Shown: piece after piece, positions 30,673 through 32,775 of the stretch
How positions within the stretch are numbered: position 1 is the stretch's first letter
Layout of the letters: every line of letters begins with the position of its first letter
Assembly: GCA_002763085.1 (NCBI GenBank)
Contig: PFCY01000067.1
Location: forward strand, 1-32,775
DNA from: Candidatus Pacearchaeota archaeon CG10_big_fil_rev_8_21_14_0_10_32_14
GTDB taxonomy: Archaea; Nanobdellota; Nanobdellia; Pacearchaeales; GW2011-AR1
Length of the DNA stretch: 32,775 nt
Direction: 5' to 3'
Program-made: the position numbers and the translations under genes
Notes under the pieces: model-generated
Told to the model about the DNA's origin: nothing
The model's input: the letters and a program-made list of their open reading frames with translations, nothing else
Databases searched by the model: none

Positions 30673-32215
30673 TATTCTTTTTTTCTTTCTTCACTTTATT
30701 TTTAGTATCTATCTTTTTACTTTCAACTTTCTTTTCACTCTTAGTTTTATGTTCCTTATTTTCAACTTTTTGATTTTTCAGTGGTCTAAGTAACGGGAAC
30801 ATAACACATTCTCTTATCGGTTTATCAACAATGAACGCAAAAACTCTCTCACTCATTCCAAAACCGCACGTCGGAGGCATACCATATTTCAGTGCTTCAA
30901 CAAATTCTTCATCGTTCATCTGCGCTTCTTCATCGCCCTTCTCTCTCATCTCCGCTTGTTTTTTGAATCTTTCTTCTTGATCAAGTGCATCATTCAGTTC
31001 AGAATATCCATTCCCTAATTCACTTCCAGCAATCAAAACAAAAAATCGTTCAACAACACGAGCATCTTTTGAACTTTTTTTAGCAAGTGGGGAAATTTCA
31101 ACGGGCTGATTTATAACAAACACAGGCCCAGCGATATTCTTCCTGCAATATTTCCATAAGGAATCAATCAGTCTAGGTTTATCTATCGGATCGTAATCAA
31201 CTCTGAGTTCTTTTAATTTCTTTTCTATTTCTATTTCCGATGCATTCCATATATCAACACCAGTCCTTTTTTTAATTTCTGAAGCATAATCAATTCTTTC
31301 CCATTTTTTATCGACATCAACTTCATGTCCTCTTGTTTTGAATTTTGAAGTACCTAAAACTTTTTTCACAACATATTTGTAAAGCTCTTCCACAACTTCC
31401 ATTCCTTTTTCATAATTTGCGTAAGCCATATAAAATTCCATTTGAGTATAATCTTGCAGATGCTCTGGAGAAGAACCTTCATTTCTGAATTGTCGTCCTA
31501 TCTCAAAAGTTTTCTCAAAACCTGCAACCATAAGTCTTTTTTGCCAAAGTTCTCCCATAGAAATTCTCAAGAAAACATCTATGTCCAAATTATTATGATG
31601 AGTAATAAAAGGCCTCGCGTCAGCTCCGCCTGTTGTATTTTCTAAAACTGGAGTCTCAACTTCTATAAAATCTTTTGAAAGCAAAAATTCTCTTACCGAT
31701 TTCCAAAAAATAAATTTCTTATAAAACAAATCTTTGATTTCTGGATTCAAAACAAAATCTAAATATCTTTTTCTATATCTATCTTCTTCATCTGTTAAGC
31801 CATGCCATTTTTCAGGTAAAGGCAAAATACTTTTTGAGAGAATTTCTATTTTATTTACAAGTATTGAAAATTCACCCGTTCGAGTTTTGAATGTTTTTCC
31901 CTCCACTCCAACAAAGTCTCCAGAATCAACATAACTCTTGAAAAATTCAAATGTCTTATCCGGAGTTTCCTTATCTTGAAAAACGATCTGGATATCTCCA
32001 GTATAATCCCTAAGTTTTACAAACGCAATTTTCCCTAAATCCCTTAAAGCTACAACTCGTCCGGCTGTTTTAACTTCTTTACCTTCAGAAAACTTCTTTA
32101 TTTCAGAAATATTCTGCCTCCCATCGAATTTCGTCGGATAAGGATCAACATTATTCTTCCTAAGTTCGTCAATTTTCTTTATCCTTTCTTTAATGATTTC
32201 TTCTTCTCTTCCCAT
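30647..32215 (-). CDS. lysS: Lysyl-tRNA synthetase, class II
   Basis: This 522-residue synthetase attaches lysine to tRNA-Lys. It has an N-terminal OB-fold anticodon-binding domain (RVVALRDLGKIAFVKLRDYT). Motif 1 region is VETPVLENTTGGADARPF, motif 2 is FEIGRQFRNEGSS and its extension is DYTQMEFYMAY. Motif 3 is GFGMSERVFAF, followed by CVMFPLLRP. Class II LysRS usually has G-x-G-x-D-R in motif 3; here Glu replaces the Asp. The last about 45 residues form a Lys-rich tail (KSEKKVESKK and on) beyond the catalytic core. A TATA-like box about 25 bp before the ATG suggests leaderless transcription. Confidence 0.93.
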   Translation of the reverse strand: MGREEEIIKERIKKIDELRKNNVDPYPTKFDGRQNISEIKKFSEGKEVKTAGRVVALRDLGKIAFVKLRDYTGDIQIVFQDKETPDKTFEFFKSYVDSGDFVGVEGKTFKTRTGEFSILVNKIEILSKSILPLPEKWHGLTDEEDRYRKRYLDFVLNPEIKDLFYKKFIFWKSVREFLLSKDFIEVETPVLENTTGGADARPFITHHNNLDIDVFLRISMGELWQKRLMVAGFEKTFEIGRQFRNEGSSPEHLQDYTQMEFYMAYANYEKGMEVVEELYKYVVKKVLGTSKFKTRGHEVDVDKKWERIDYASEIKKRTGVDIWNASEIEIEKKLKELRVDYDPIDKPRLIDSLWKYCRKNIAGPVFVINQPVEISPLAKKSSKDARVVERFFVLIAGSELGNGYSELNDALDQEERFKKQAEMREKGDEEAQMNDEEFVEALKYGMPPTCGFGMSERVFAFIVDKPIRECVMFPLLRPLKNQKVENKEHKTKSEKKVESKKIDTKNKVKKEKKNNDKKTKKK

Positions 32216-32276
32216 GATTTATTCAAATAAAATAGATTTATATAATTAACTTAACTATATCTATTCGTGATAAATA

Positions 32277-32633
32277 ATGCCAAATAAAATTTCATCAAAA
32301 AATAAAAATGACTTTCTTCTTCCAAAGATATCTTTAGCTTTTTCAATAATCGGACGGATTATTTTAATCATGTCCATAATACTTGTTTTTATTTACTTGA
32401 TAACTGGAACAATTGCATTCTTTATAGGAACCATTTTACTTGTTGTCGGATTTGTAACTTCTCTAAGAAGCCGTCTTTTAATAAAACAATCGAATAATTC
32501 ATTACCCAGTACGGAGTTATATATCGCTTCATTAGTTATTTCAACAATATTGCTTATCCTATCACTTTCGATAATCTTGATGTATTTAGCCTTTTTTATT
32601 ATATTCTCTGGAACAGATGGAGTTATAAGATAA
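32277..32633 (+). CDS. Small polytopic membrane protein
   Basis: This 118-residue protein has about four hydrophobic segments (about 17-36, 40-62, 80-100 and 101-112) and no conserved motif. The N-terminus is polar/basic (MPNKISSKNKNDF). The insertion sequence begins 12 bp after its stop, so its terminator may be displaced. The function is unknown. Confidence 0.6.
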   Translation: MPNKISSKNKNDFLLPKISLAFSIIGRIILIMSIILVFIYLITGTIAFFIGTILLVVGFVTSLRSRLLIKQSNNSLPSTELYIASLVISTILLILSLSIILMYLAFFIIFSGTDGVIR

Positions 32634-32644
32634 AATTAGTTTCT

Positions 32645-32775
32645 GGCTTCATCCCAAGTTTCTCTGAAAGAGAAACTTGATTAAGAGCCTATCCACATAG
32701 ACAGGCTCTCCAAGTAATAATTCCACAAGCCAAATGAAGCATCGCAAGATAATTTTCAGCCTTTTTGCACCAACG
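32645..32775 (-). mobile_element. Terminus of an insertion sequence, cut by the window edge
   Basis: GGCTTCATCCCAA at 32645-32657 equals the MITE terminus. Just inside is a hairpin, CAAGTTTCTCT/AGAGAAACTTG (32655-32679). A second one, AGAGCCT/AGGCTCT (32684-32709), overlaps the transposase stop. The 9-bp sequence TTAGTTTCT (32636-32644) would be one copy of its target duplication. The rest of the element lies outside the window. Confidence 0.75.
32689..32775 (-). CDS. Transposase C-terminus (partial), IS5-superfamily-like
   Basis: The frame enters at the window edge and ends TAG at 32691-32689. Its 28 residues begin RWCKKAENYLAMLHLACGII. This resembles the helical end of IS5-type DDE transposases (R-W-x-K-K-x-x-N-Y-L-A then L-A-C-x-I-I). 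No catalytic residue is in view, so the family name is tentative. Confidence 0.7.
   Translation of the reverse strand, partial: RWCKKAENYLAMLHLACGIITWRACLCG

Overview
This AT-rich window reads as a chromosomal segment of an archaeon, most likely of the DPANN group (Woesearchaeota/Pacearchaeota-like; this is inference). The supporting genes are a PCNA sliding clamp, an archaeo-eukaryotic primase small subunit with a fused C-terminal domain, a short histone-fold protein, a class II lysyl-tRNA synthetase, a methanococcal-type S-layer protein and an archaeosortase. Most operon heads have a TATA-like box centred about 25 bp before the start codon, which fits leaderless transcription. No rRNA or tRNA gene was seen.

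Layout. 1-5.7 kb: a decayed gene end, an archaeosortase, two related membrane-anchored proteins, the S-layer gene with a real leader and strong Shine-Dalgarno site, and a divergent winged-helix regulator. 5.7-19.1 kb: a block of minus-strand cell-surface genes. It begins with a 50-residue ribbon-helix-helix regulator. It then has two paralogous modules: (i) a pilin-like protein plus a 1330-residue Cys-rich protein, and (ii) a pilin-like protein, two tiny membrane proteins and the same giant protein split into 579- and 772-residue halves. Four more pilin-like genes end the block. A MntA-HepT toxin-antitoxin pair sits exactly at the split, flanked by a 34-bp direct repeat that duplicates the start of the 772-residue gene. 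A 37-bp hairpin repeat, three tandem copies, forms the leader of the last four pilin-like genes. A fourth copy is the start of one of the tiny membrane-protein genes.

19.2-22.3 kb: two unknown small proteins, then PCNA and primase, divergent around a short palindrome. 22.26-22.41 kb: a 133-bp MITE with 12-bp terminal inverted repeats and a 9-bp target duplication. The same terminal sequence reappears at 32,645, where an insertion sequence with a transposase C-terminus runs off the window, so the likely parent of the MITE is at the edge. 22.4-28.0 kb: secreted and membrane-anchored surface proteins, one with a possible archaeosortase-type tail. 28.1-30.3 kb: a PD-(D/E)XK nuclease-like protein, a HAD-like phosphatase, a histone-fold protein and a VapBC pair with an operator-like palindrome. 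30.3-32.8 kb: hairpins, small membrane proteins, lysyl-tRNA synthetase and the insertion sequence.

The most notable content is the duplicated pilin-like/Cys-rich surface operon with its own small regulator, its structured repeat leader and an embedded toxin-antitoxin cassette. No assembly ATPase or platform protein is present here, so calling it a pilus or attachment system is inference.
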